From assembly GCF_030435805.1 (NCBI RefSeq), contig NC_081303.1, positions 72,515,910-72,579,909 of the forward strand: a stretch of DNA of 64,000 nucleotides. The letters are read 5' to 3'. The translations under genes were made by a program, and so were the position numbers. A model generated the notes under the pieces. The model saw only the letters and a program-made list of their open reading frames with translations. It did not search any database and was not told where the DNA came from. How positions within the stretch are numbered: the stretch's first letter is position 1; each line of letters starts with the position of its first letter. Source of the DNA: Mustela lutreola. Its lineage: Eukaryota > Chordata > Mammalia > Carnivora > Mustelidae. This document shows, one piece after another, positions 24,655 to 36,226 of the stretch.

Positions 24655-24857
24655 TGGGGCATCTGGGCGCTCAGCGGGTAAGCGTCCTACTCTTGGTTTT
24701 GGCTGAGCTCATGATCTCAGGGTCCTGGGACTGAGCCCTGCATTCAGGCTCCCTGCTCCGTGCAGAGTTTGCTTGTTCTGCCTCCTTTTCCCTCTCCCTG
24801 CTTGCACTCTCTCTCTCTCAAATAAGTATATAAGTAAAATCTTTTCTTAAAAAAAAG
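24655..24857 (+). repeat. CAN-SINE, diverged
   Basis: Head 'ggggcatctgggcgctcagcgg', Lys-tRNA-like box text, TC-rich tail and A-rich end. More diverged and of a different tail type ('ccctgcttgcactctctctc') than the others, so older. Confidence 0.85.
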
Positions 24858-26149
24858 AACTTGCTACATTTTTATGGTAGGTCTAATTGTTAGCTTTTTA
24901 CTCCACTAGTTTCTAGGTAGAAATTATATCATCTCAAAAAAAAAAAAAAGATTCTTATTCTCTTGATATCCTTGCAATTTTTATCTAAATAAGTTCCTAA
25001 ATTCTCTTATTACTCCCAGTATTTGGCTTTCTATTTTCTTATATACAATCATATGATCTGCAAATCACAATGATTTTTCTTTAGTTTCTAGTTTCATGCC
25101 TCCTTATTTCCCTTGCTTTGCTGGGTTAAGAAGGGCTTGTAGTATTTTCTACAGAAGAGCAGATACTCCGGTAGCTGGGCTGCTTGTCCTTCACTCACTA
25201 GAACACATTTCAACCTTCAGAATCAACTGTGGGTCATACAGGCTGTTTGCAGCTACATTTCTCTCTGGTCTGGGTTGTTCAGGTTTTATCGGAAGGGACA
25301 TGTAAATGCACCAAATGCCTTTTCTATATCTCTGGAGAGGATTACATGACTTTATTTTCTTAATCTGTTAAAGTAATTCTATTAAGAAATTTTTAATGGC
25401 ACAGTCCTTGTATTCTATGGGTAAATCCCACTTCATCTGACACTAGTTTCTGTTTGCAAATACTTTGAGTCTATATACCTACTTTCCCTGTATGTATGCA
25501 TAAATGAGGTAAGCGGATAGTCACTCGTTTAATAATTGTTTTACCTTTTTCTGGGAAAAGCCTTGCTGGCTTTGGTGTCCTGAGGATTTTGTGCTGGACT
25601 CTTTCCTATCCTTTTCTCTACCTGGACCAACACATCTGGAGTATAATTACCTGCTGCTCGTCTGGTTTGTACCTAGGACCCTGCACTACCAGCAGGAGCT
25701 CTGACCCTCCCCCCTATCCCTTAGCAAGCACGGTACATTCAGACTTTCTCCCTCTTCTAGGATTTTTTAAGATAAAATTTTATCTATAGCAAATGTGTTG
25801 ATATAAGTCATAGACAACACATTCTTCTTCAATCTACATGCCATTCTTATAACATTCTTATAACTTTCTCATGTTTATTACTCTTTCGATCAGTTCGGAG
25901 AGAGGTTTTATATTTTTATGAATTTTTTCAAAAGACCATCTTTGGTGTTGTCAGTCATTTCTATCAATTTTTTTTTTGTTTGCTTTGCTTTTTCTTTTAA
26001 TTTTTAGTGTTTTTAAATGAATTTTCTACCTTCTAAATTCTACTGATTTTGTCCTTTTTCTAGCTTCCTGATTAAAATCTAAACTCATATATTTTTAATC
26101 CATCTTATTTACAAATAAATGTTTTGAAGCTATAAATTCCCCCAACACT

Positions 26150-29090
26150 TGTTACTTCACAATCACTTTGAACCAGAAAAAGAGAATATGTGCTCACCAA
26201 CGTAAAAGCAACATCTGTCAATGAGACTGTGAAAACTACAGTCTTTAAAAAGCCCAGAATATTTAAAACTGAACAAATGCAGAAACAGAGGGGTGTGAGA
26301 CCAGATACACACCTTCCTCACCATCCCGGTCTGCATCTCATTAAAAGCACTGAAGACGCTGAGGTTACAAGTCACTGCAGAAAAGAGAACAAAGCATAAG
26401 CAAATTATTTCTGAAAGGTAGTGACCACAGCAGTGATCAGATTCGCCAGTGAGTGCACCTAGCTCCATACTAAAGTCACACAGAAAGTGGATTTCATGGC
26501 AAAAAAGGCTACTACGAACTCTGCTGATACACGCCCTCGGGTGGTGTCTCCTTCCTTCTTGCTAATGAGGAAGCACGGGTTTGTGTGCAGACATGTCCAG
26601 GCCTCATCCGAGAAGAAATGTCCTTTCCCTTGTTTTTCACCGCCGGGACTCATCCTTCCTCTCAAGCTCACTCTTACTCTTTCTGGAAGGGACGAATTCC
26701 CCGGGCGTTTGCAGCTTGCTGTGCACTTGGCCACGTAAACTTCCTCTCATGTGAGAATAAGAAAAGGATTATGTTTTAGGTGACCACACACAATTAAAAT
26801 AATTAAGAATCAAATGATTCATAATGAAATTATTATAAATTATAAATGTAGAGATTCATAAACGGGATCACACAATGATGAGTTAACTCTTCTCTCATGT
26901 ACAAAGCTGACTGTAGCGATCTAGTCACATGTATGATTGGCCTAAAAAAAAACAAACTAGCTCTTACATGCCATTAACAAGTTTAGAACAGGGACACCTG
27001 GGTGGCTTAGTGGGTTAAAGCCTCTGCTCAGGTCATGATCTCAGGGTCCTGGGATCAAGCCCTGTATCGGGCTCTCTGCTCAGCAGGGAGCCTGCTTCCT
27101 CCTCTCTCTCTGCCTGCCTCTCTGCCTACTTGTGATCTCTGTCTGTCAAATAAATAAATAAAATCTTTAAAAAAAAAAAAAAGTTTAGAACAAAATTAGG
27201 ATCTAATGAATAAACTAAGAAAAGATCAAATACTAACTAACTAAACACGCTTTTACTATTCAACCCAACTTTACATTTTAAAATATCTCACCTTTCAACT
27301 CAATCACATTACTTTTATGTCCAACAGTCAGGAGAGGGACACAGTGTGGGAACCAAATGCTTAGGACCTGCCATGTCTGAAGACTGGCCGCCATCACTCT
27401 CTCAGCTGCTTCCTGTCACCCCGTGGAGTCTGACAAAACTGCCCCCCCTTCCAACTGCCAGATCCAGAAAGTTAACATTTCAGCTTCTCCTTTCTCCCAT
27501 GTTCAATCACAAACTGGCCTCATGCTTCTACTACAGTATAGAACCTTCCGTGAGGAGGTTCTCCCAGTGGACACGTCCATCCCTTCTGTACGAGCCCACT
27601 GTGGTGAGGTAGAGCCTCTGCTTGCAGGGAGACAGGAAAGCTGTGTCAGCACCCCATGTGGAGGTTCACGAGGACCACCTTGGGTAGGGAAAAAATGGTT
27701 TTCACAGATTTGTAGGGAATAACTTGGCAAAGACAAAAGCCGAGACAGACAAGCTGCAAAGATTTCTGAAGTTTGCCTCTGGGTGGTTAAATGTAAACAT
27801 GAATAAGGAAGAAGCTTGGAGGAAGAGATTATTCATTTTATCTTAAACACCTGGACGCAGAGCTGCCTCTCATACACCCTGGAAACACTCACAGAGAGTA
27901 TGTTTACCATTACAATAGGAAAAGCTCGATACATGATAAAATCAATGAATGAATGAATAGATGGACATACTGTGTCAGGACGAATTCTAGAAAATGTCTT
28001 GCATGTTGAAACTTTAACTGCCATGACCATGACGCTTCCCGATTTATCATGTGCTGGTGCAGCTCGTCCTTTGAAATGTCCGATGAAAACCCTGGAGGAT
28101 GGATTTCTGCCAGTCACTGATCAGCAGCGGACCCAGCACCTCAATTCCTGGACAGAGGTTTGCTAGAAATCCTTGAAAACACCCAGGACAGGGATTGATT
28201 CTGATGGCAGGTAAATGTGCAAAAAGGGTGAGTGTTACACGATGAGGACCCATGAAGAGAAAAGCAATCAAAGAAAAGGGCTAGAAAAACATTTTCAAGA
28301 ATCCAGGGAAGGGAAGAGGGAAGCAAGGAGGAATGTTGCGAGGAAGAGAGACATTATCCCAGTGTCCCCATGAGGCCACGTCCACGTCCATCAGAGGGGA
28401 GCTTTTGGTCACTAAGGCTAGAAATCCACCCTGTTGGGCTGAAATCATGTGGGGAATGTATTGGCTGATGGAACTGGGGAGCCCAGAGTCATTGGGGCTC
28501 CAGCCCCTTCTGTGGGTCTGTGTATCTGCCTTCACTTTTCTGATGCTTTGGTTTCGTTATTGTTACTATTTTCAGTATCACTGAAGTATGATGACAAATA
28601 AACACTGGACCTATGGACAGTGTGCAGCTTTCTAGCCTCCCAGGAAGGAAGGTTCGGAGGCACCCTGGGCCATGCGGGCCCTTGCAGGCTCTAACAGGGG
28701 CAGCAGAGCCTCTGACGTGACATGAACGAAGGTCCTCCTGAGGAAAGTCCTCCAACAACTTCCCAGAGAAGGCGGCCTGAAGACCCACAGGAGCCGAGCG
28801 CACATGGGCCTGCGGGGCGTTGCGGCTGAATGCCCACGTCCTGCCCTGCAGTGCCTCCAGTGAGGGCACGCGGCATTTCAGAAGGAAAACACAGAACTTG
28901 TCAAGAAAACGTCTACTGAAGCAAATCATGAAAATTAATATTTTATGTAGCATTCATCACATGTTGGAATATTTCATTTGCCATTTTCCTTTAAAAAACA
29001 TAAAATGAAGTAGCCGCTGGAAGTTCGGTGTATGTGTACATGGTGGTGTGATGTCCACAACCAGGGCAGTTAACTCGGTCACCACCTCAC
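26150..29090. other. Gene-free intergenic sequence with one SINE
   Basis: No exon recognised. Open frames up to 154 codons (28489-28953, minus) have no family motif. The stretch ends where the CD1A duplicon begins, at about 29.1 kb. Confidence 0.4.
26991..27182 (+). repeat. CAN-SINE
   Basis: Typical mustelid-type CAN-SINE with 'ctgcctacttgtgatctctg' tail and A-run; target-site duplication 'aagtttagaaca' at about 26979 and 27181. Confidence 0.94.
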
Positions 29091-29339
29091 ATCTGGAACT
29101 TCTCCTTCTCTTTCTTTTCTTTTATTTTTCTTTCTTGTAGTGAGAACACTTGGGATCTACACTCTTGGAAAATTTCATACAATTTCCCTGCCTTCTTGCT
29201 TGCAGGCTTCATCCTTAGGCTTGCTTCTTGCTGCTGAAAAAGGATTGTATTTATTTCAGGCTTCATACCCTGACCTTATCATCCAGGACAGGAGAGAGCA
29301 TTTCTTTTTCCTACATCCTTCATAAGAATTGGGCTGTGA

Positions 29340-30125
29340 CCAGGGAGATTCAAATTAAAACCACATTGAGATACCACCTTACACCATTTAGAATGGCCAA
29401 AATCAACAAGACAGGAAACAACATGTGTTGGAGGGGATGTGGAGAAAGGGGAACCCTCTTCCACTGTTGGTGGTAATGGAAGTCGGTGCAGCCACTTTGG
29501 AAAACAGTGTGGAGATTCCTCAAGAAATTAAAAATAGAGCTTCCCTATGACCCTGCAATTGCACTACTGGGTATTTACCCCAGAGATACATATGTAGTGA
29601 AAAGAAGGGCCATCTGTACCCAAATGTTCATAGCAGCAATGGCCACGGTCGCCAAACTGTGGAAAGAACCAAGATGCCCTTCAACAGATGAATGGATAAG
29701 GAAGATGTGGTCCATATACACTATGGAGTATGATGCCTCCGTCAGAAAGGATGAATACCCAACTTTTGTAGCAACATGAATGGGACTAGAAGAGATTATG
29801 CTGAGTGAAATAAGTCAAGCAGAGAGAGTCAACTATCATATGGTTTCACTTGCCTGTGGAGCATAAGGAATAACACGGAGGACACTGGGAGATGGAGAGG
29901 AGAAGGGAGTTGAGAGAAATTGGAGGGGGAGATGAGTCATAAGAGACTGTGGACTCTGAAAAACAACCTGAGTGTTTTGAAGGGGAGGGCGTGGGAGTTT
30001 GGGTGAGCCTGGTGGTGGGTATTAAGGAGGGCACATATTGCATGGAGCGCTGGGTGTGGTACATAAACAATGAATTCTGGTACACTGAAAAGAAAATTTT
30101 AAATTAATTAATTAATTTTTAAAAA
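29340..30125 (+). repeat. L1 3' fragment (ORF2 end and 3' UTR)
   Basis: Encodes the ORF2 C-terminal region ([53 protein letters not shown]) followed by the carnivore 3' UTR. Target text 'aaaaatca' follows an A/T-rich tail. It is absent from the matching place in duplicon copy 2 (about 51455), so it inserted after the duplication or was lost there. Confidence 0.92.
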
Positions 30126-31679
30126 TCAGGCTGTGTGTGACCTGTGCCACAGAGAGCAGGTGCCTGGCCTTGAACCATCACTTTGGGTGATACAAATGGA
30201 ATCTATCTGATGACTGACCTGACTGGCAGGTTACCTGTCCATCCTTTATCCTGTCACCTTGACAAAGATGCTTTCTCCTGATGTCCTCAGGCTGATCAGA
30301 GCCCAAGGTTACACATAAGAGTAGAGTCAACCAACCCATATCCATATGATATCCATGCAAGTGTGACAAGGTGGACTGGAAGTAAAGAAATAGCCAAGCA
30401 GTCTGACCCAGGCAGGAAGATTGCAGATGACCCATGATTTGCTCTTCCCATTCCCATATTTTCACCTTTGCCACCTCTCCCATCTCAACGTTATTTTCCA
30501 GAAATGGCCAAATGTGTAGGTCTGGGGCCTGCATGTGTTCTCTCTGGACATTTTCCAATCATGGGCCCCACTCTCAGCTCTAAAAAAACAAAACAAACAA
30601 AAAACCAAAAAACCCCTAAGTCTCTGTCCCCTAGTTCAACTCACATAAATTGCTGACTAATAAACTGGTTAGAAACAACAATGAACACCATAATCAAATC
30701 AGGAAAGAAAATTTTCAAGGTATAAAGATAGGAAAGACCTTTTCTTCCCCACTACTTGAAACCCAGAATGTCCCTGCTTCGTGGTCAGAGCTTGAGAATG
30801 GTTTGCTCAGTTAATTAATGAAACTGAGAGCCATTAAAGTCTAGTCATGGATGACTCCACTCCCACTGGATGGGGGTCATCGGTCACAGAGGGTCCATCT
30901 TCATTATTCATGGAGTCTGTCTGTGCTGATTGGCCTACCTGCTGACCTTGATTTGTAAGCCCCAGACACATGTGCTTAACACTATTCATGGACAGCTAGA
31001 GTGACCTGACATGAGTCAACCACAGGTGCTCCAGACCAAGCTTGATCCAAGTGTCTTTCTGCCTTCCTGTATTAATTCTGACACTGTAAACACATATCCT
31101 GTTCATGATCAATTTGGTGCCACATTTTCTGCACCTCTGTTGTCTTTCCAGGCGACTTCAGTGTTTTAAATGGCCCTGAAGCCCAGAGCTTCAGGTTGAC
31201 TGGTATCCTAAGCACACGAAGGTGTAATGTGCCCCATGACAAAACACCTGCGTTGGTAAGGCTCGCTCAGGCTCCTGATGCAGAGCTGTGGGCTCTGCAC
31301 TCACTGATAATGAGTAAACAATGTAGTAAATACAGGGAAAAGAACAGGTCATTCATGACATCAGTGTGGACCCACACCAGAGAATAGTAAAATAACATCT
31401 AGGAGGCTATGATGATGCCATGATGACGCCAAGAAAAAGGGGAAAAGGTACTCTGCTCTTGGATTCATGAGACAATGACTATTTCTTTTTGTTAGTTTCT
31501 CAAACTGTCTTGGGCAGCATAGCCACGAGACTGAAAGCCAAAGACCCTGGTGATCACAGTACCCAAGCTGGGAAATTTACACACTTCTGAGCTGGTGTTT
31601 TATTGTGGGGAAATACTCCATACAAAAAATTATTTACAAATACATATATATTAAAGAAGCTGTCTTTACTTTTTTTTTT

Positions 31680-31821
31680 CTTTTTTTAAGATTTTATTTA
31701 TTATTTGACACAGCGACAGAGGGAACACAAGCAGGGGGATTGGAAGACGGAGAAGAAGGACCCCAGGATCATGACCGGAGCTGAAGACAGATGCTCAACT
31801 GGCCGAGCCACCCACGTGCCC
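31680..31821 (-). repeat. CAN-SINE, shorter copy
   Basis: Reverse-oriented SINE, somewhat diverged, ending 'gagccacccacgtgcccc'. Followed by 'gctgtctttac', a duplicate of the target site. Absent from duplicon copy 2. Confidence 0.82.
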
Positions 31822-31835
31822 CGCTGTCTTTACTT

Positions 31836-32034
31836 TTTTTTAAGATTTTATTTATTTATTTGAAAGAGAAGGAGGCAGAGATAGAGAGAACTCAAACAGA
31901 GGGAGGGGCAGAGGGACAGGGAGAAGCTGACTCCCTGCTGAGCAGGGAGCTGGACTGCAGCTCAGTCCCAGGACCTTGAGAGTAATACCAGAGCCAAAGG
32001 CAGCAGCTTAACTGACTGAGCCACCCACGCACCC
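31836..32034 (-). repeat. CAN-SINE
   Basis: Second reverse-oriented SINE next to the previous one; 'ctgtctttac/ctgtcttta' text recurs before, between and after the two, marking the shared target site. Absent from duplicon copy 2 (about 52967). Confidence 0.88.
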
Positions 32035-32712
32035 CAAGAACCTGTCTTTAAATAGAAACACACATGAAACAAGTGACAAGAGTCATGAAAGACCCCCAGA
32101 ACTTGAACCCTGCTTTGCCCCCAGGATCAATGGCTCACTATCTCTGACTCAGAGTCCTAGAAGCTGTAAACAGCAACCATGAATGTCAGGAGGCACTGTA
32201 TGCCTGGTCTCTGCTGGGTCTCCATTTATTCCTGACCACAACACCCCCATTCTCTTTCCTGGAACATCTCTCTCCCTTCAGGGACTCACAGACACGGCAC
32301 GGCTACCTCTCAGACATCACATTTATGCACCTGTGAATCTCCCTGCTGATTTTGCTAAAATGCAAGTTGTGATTCAGGAAGTCAGCTGAGGCCAAGACCT
32401 TATATTTTAAAAAGCCCCAGGGTGACAGTTCTGTTGCTGCTGCTCAGAGACTGGCAAACATAAAAACAAAACAAAACAAAACAAAAAAACTGAATCCTGC
32501 ATTTCTGTTTAAACTAGAATACTTGGAGCAACAGATTCATCCAATAGGTTTTTGTAGTTAAATAATACAAATCTTTACAGAAAACGTGTTTCTACTTAGG
32601 AGACCAGAGATGTCACCAGAACAGGGAAACTGTGCACTCCCTTGGCCAGGTGACAAGACTTTTAACAAGAAGAGCAGCAAACATCTCAACAACTACAAGC
32701 ATGTCTGGGAGA

Positions 32713-32772
32713 AGAAGGAGGAGGAGGAAGAGGAGGAGGAGGAGGAGATGGATGAGGAGGAGAAGAAGAACC
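32713..32772 (+). repeat. (GGA/GAA)n simple repeat
   Basis: About 60 bases of gga and gaa units just past the CD1A copy 1 poly(A) site (minus sense). The matching place in copy 2 (about 53660-53680) has only a few purines. Confidence 0.9.
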
Positions 32773-32802
32773 TATGGATTTAGCATAGATTCAACACGGG
32801 TT

Positions 32803-32808
32803 TTTATT
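32803..32808 (-). terminator. Poly(A) signal of CD1A copy 1
   Basis: AATAAA on the minus strand, about 415 nt past the stop, in a context (AATAAAAACC) shared with the second CD1A gene at 53918-53923. Confidence 0.7.
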
Positions 32809-33220
32809 GAGGATATTTCCCATACAGGTGAGACACCTTCCCAAGTATACAAATATGAAGAACATATAGACTTTGCTCTCAAGGATCCTAAAAGTTAGAA
32901 GGAAAACTGTCCTAACTGGGGAAAGCAGGCACCAGGGATGGGGAATAGGACTGTCAAAGTACAGGGAAAGGTGGTGGGAATTCTCACTACATAGACAGCG
33001 TCCACTTCTGAGTAAGGGAGGGCTCTTTGGAAGAAGTGACATCTGATGTCTGTCACCCATGGAGGTGCTGGGACTTCATTTACACTGAGTTAAATTTGAG
33101 AGTTAAGTTCCAGAACCAATCATAACAACAAACCCCACTGAATTACACTGAGCTTATATTGACAACTGATCATTAAGCACAATTAAAAGTCAAACTTGCG
33201 CCCAGAGAGTTGTAAGGACT

Positions 33221-36103
33221 TCACCACCGAGTTGGGTTTAGGTAAGTACTGGAGCCTGGGCTGCTGGGATCTTGTTCAGAAGGGAGGTCAGTGCACTGAT
33301 GTCTCCAGTGTGTTTTCCTGGGAGCAACAGAGGAAGAGTCATTCTGCAGCAGGGGGAGGTGAGGACTGCAGGGGAGAAGGGCACTGGGAGCAGGAGGGCT
33401 GAGGACAGACTAAAAGGTGGGACACACATGGGAAAGACAGGAAGGTGGCTCCAGAGACTTACCAGCACTTCCAGAGCCACAACGTCAGACCAGCCAGAAG
33501 CACCAGGGGCACTATCACCACCAGGAAGACCAAGCCCATGGAATGGGGCTTCTCTGTGGGTTTGGTGTACAGAGGGTGTCACTTCCCATCTACCCTGAGT
33601 TGAACTGCACCTTCCTGGTCCTCCTTGCTCTGGTCATCCTCTGCCTCACCCACTCCCCTTCCCATTTTCACTTCTCCCATCCCTCCTCAGAGATGGACCC
33701 TTCACCCAGATTGATGCATCCTCCCATATCTGTAGGACTGAACTCCCAGTTCTTCCTTCCTTGGATTGCCATTTTTTTTTAGTCACTTTTGTTCTAGCAA
33801 CCCCAATTTTTCATCTGGTTCTCCTGCTCTGCTGGAGATGCACCCACCCTCTTTCCCAGCTGGGCCCCAGCTCTTTCTCACCCCAGTAGAGGATGATGTC
33901 CTGGCCTCCTAGACTACTGTGTCTCACCAAGCATGACAGGCCAGCAGCCTCCCTGGCTTTCACATCCAAAGACACCTGAAGATACCACGTCCCATCAACA
34001 TGGGGCAGAACATCACCTCGCTGGGTGCCTTGTTGTTCCTGCTCACCACGCATCCACATCACCCACACAGGCTTTGGGTAGAATCCAGAGATGTGGCATA
34101 CCAGCAGGAGACGGCCAGGACCCGGACTGGGGCCAGTGGACAGCCAGGCTTCTGGCCTCACTGCAGACACAGGACAGATAATTGCAGACTGAGAGGGTAG
34201 ATCTTCACATCATTTTATATAGACATCTTTCCACATCTAGAAACCTGTAACCATCATCCCCACTCCCTCTTGACTCTTTCTTACCTTGAATTAGATGGAA
34301 TGTTATAAACCATGAGTGCAGAGTAGAGGATTCATAGAGGAAGAGAGCAGGACTGACCTTGTCGCTGAAGATACGCCTTCCCTGCTTCAAGAAGACCCAA
34401 CAGGAACTGGGGGCAAGACTCAGTGAGGAGTTTGTATACTATTTCATTGAAAACATGGTACTGATTGAATACTGTACAGACTTGCTGAGCCCTACTTCCT
34501 CCCTTTGGAGATGGCCACCATGATGTGTTCTGGAAACTCATGAGATCTGATCCTTGATAAGCAATCCGCATGAAGCCTACTGATGCTTCTCCAAAGTGGG
34601 AATCACAGCCTAACAGCAGCTGAACCTGGAAGGGATCTGGGGAAGAGAGACTGAATTATAGTAGGGGGAGTGAAGGAAAGGAAATGAGATGAATGCAAGT
34701 CAAGGATGCTAGAAGCGGAAGGGTGAAGTTGGGAACTGGAGCAATGGAGGAAAGTTTGACTTGAGGGGAGGCTCAGACTAAAGGGAAGTGGTGGTCGCAG
34801 GAGGTGGAGGCAATGGTGAATGACTGAGGAAGGAGCAAATGTTGGAGGAGAGACATGAAGGGTGTGGAAAGAGAATAGGGAAGGACTCAGTGGGAGAGCT
34901 GGGGTAAAAACAATCTAGGGTGAAGGGAGTGCACTGGGGTATAGGGAACACATAGACATCACTGCTGGGATAGAATGGACAGAAAGCACAGTTCAAAGTC
35001 AGTCACAAGTGAGGGAGCAAGGGTGCTTGGCTGGAAGCCAGGGAAAGAGGTGGTCAAGGGAGACACAAGTGAGCGATGGAGAGCATGACCTGTGGTCAAT
35101 GAGAGGAGTGGGAAGCTGAAGAAAACGTGAAGCTTCTCAAGAATCAGGGTCTGGCCTCTACCCCTGCCCAAATTCGTGTGATTCACTTTCAGATAGAGAG
35201 AGGTGAAGTTCAAAAGCCAGTGAAGTTCATTTCCTAGAGAAAGAAGGAGCTCAATGAGACACACACACTTGCCACGTGCAGCCCAACCCAGAGGGAAATG
35301 AACTTACATTCAAGCTGCCATTGGCTGATGTGGTTATGATATGCTGAAGGAGATCTAATGGAGTATGTGTAGAATAACTTTTCTACTTCCGTCAGCTCTT
35401 CATTGCTGAAGTTGCCTTTAGACCAAGGCTGCAGGTAAATGAAAGCGCCAGTCTTATTGTCCCATCCATGAGTCTGCAAATCATCCAGCCAAGCTGAGCC
35501 TTGATTTTGTGTCCAGGAGGAGTTGTAAAAGGATGTGGTCAGGATGATTCGGAAGGAGACTGGCTCCTGGAAGTCTGTGGGAAAAGGCCAGATAAACTCT
35601 GCAGTGGAGAGCATTGGGAAGGAGAGAGGTGCCAGGGAGGGGAACCAAAATCTGAAGGACAGAGAAACAGTAGTTATCTCAGGAGACATGTGCTTCCCCA
35701 GACATTCAAGCTTCATACCCAGCCTTTAGAAGAGCACAGGTCCTCAGGGTCAGGAATTTTCAGGGAGGAGCCAGGCTGACAGTCTCCCTCCCCTATTATG
35801 AGTTGGGGAACTCACACCATGAATGCACACACTCAGAGACACAAATGCTCACATATAGACACACACAGAGATGTACACATATATACACATGTATGTACAT
35901 ATACAAACAGAGACATGCAGACACACACCAACACATGTACACACACAGAAATGCAAAGAGATGCAGAAGACTCCTATCCACACATACCTATACACATACT
36001 CAAATGAACATGAACGCATGTACACACATCACAAACACACAGACTGCAGACTGGCAGAAACGCACACAGACACACATAAACAGATACAGATACATAAACA
36101 GAT

Positions 36104-36134
<31 letters not shown>

Positions 36135-36226
36135 TGTACCCACTGGGCAGGGCCAGAGTTCTCACCATCTTCACTGTCACCATCTGGGAGGAGAACCACC
36201 AACAGCACAAGTTGTAGGAACAGCAT
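33221..36226 (-). CDS. CD1A: CD1A-type gene, copy 1, six exons
   Basis: CD1a heavy chain; in other mammals this presents lipids at the cell surface and in early recycling endosomes, notably on Langerhans cells. Exons (minus): 36226-36166, 35574-35308, 34636-34358, 34160-33882, 33553-33463, 33317-33221; 1074 nt, 357 aa. Leader [22 protein letters not shown]1A signs: FQEPVSF at the start of alpha1, [29 protein letters not shown]; alpha2 [19 protein letters not shown] and [13 protein letters not shown]; alpha3 [20 protein letters not shown]. Possible N-glycans: NSS, NKT, NFS, NTS. Anchor ends TLWLWKC. The tail exon is inferred from its strong acceptor and equal place in copy 2; it gives [16 protein letters not shown] and 16 further residues ending NPTRW, about 32 residues, with no YxxI/L/V/M/F motif. 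Human CD1A has a very short tail (RKRCFC). Odd: the alpha1 helix end reads [11 protein letters not shown], unlike its paralogue. Confidence 0.92.
35815..36135 (+). repeat. CA-rich simple repeat in CD1A copy 1 intron 1
   Basis: Degenerate CA/TACA repeat ending in a pure (AC)n at about 36112-36134. The same kind of tract sits in intron 1 of copy 2, so it predates the duplication. Confidence 0.9.

Larger units (their letters stand above)
23480..26100 (-). repeat. Old L1 (ORF2 region), interrupted
   Basis: AT-rich text that reads as diverged L1 ORF2 in reverse, e.g. 'catccaactggaatcttaattaggaattt'-like and 'tttgttgctattataaatg' stretches. It is interrupted by a younger L1 3' end at 23935-24320 and a SINE at 24655-24857. 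Confidence 0.65.

Noticed and set aside
33221-33582. Other reading frame through the CD1A tail exons ending in APVLT in both copies
   Set aside because: The shared ending looked like conserved coding, but that frame does not fit the phase left by exon 5 and runs back into the intron. Similarity is expected from the duplication alone.
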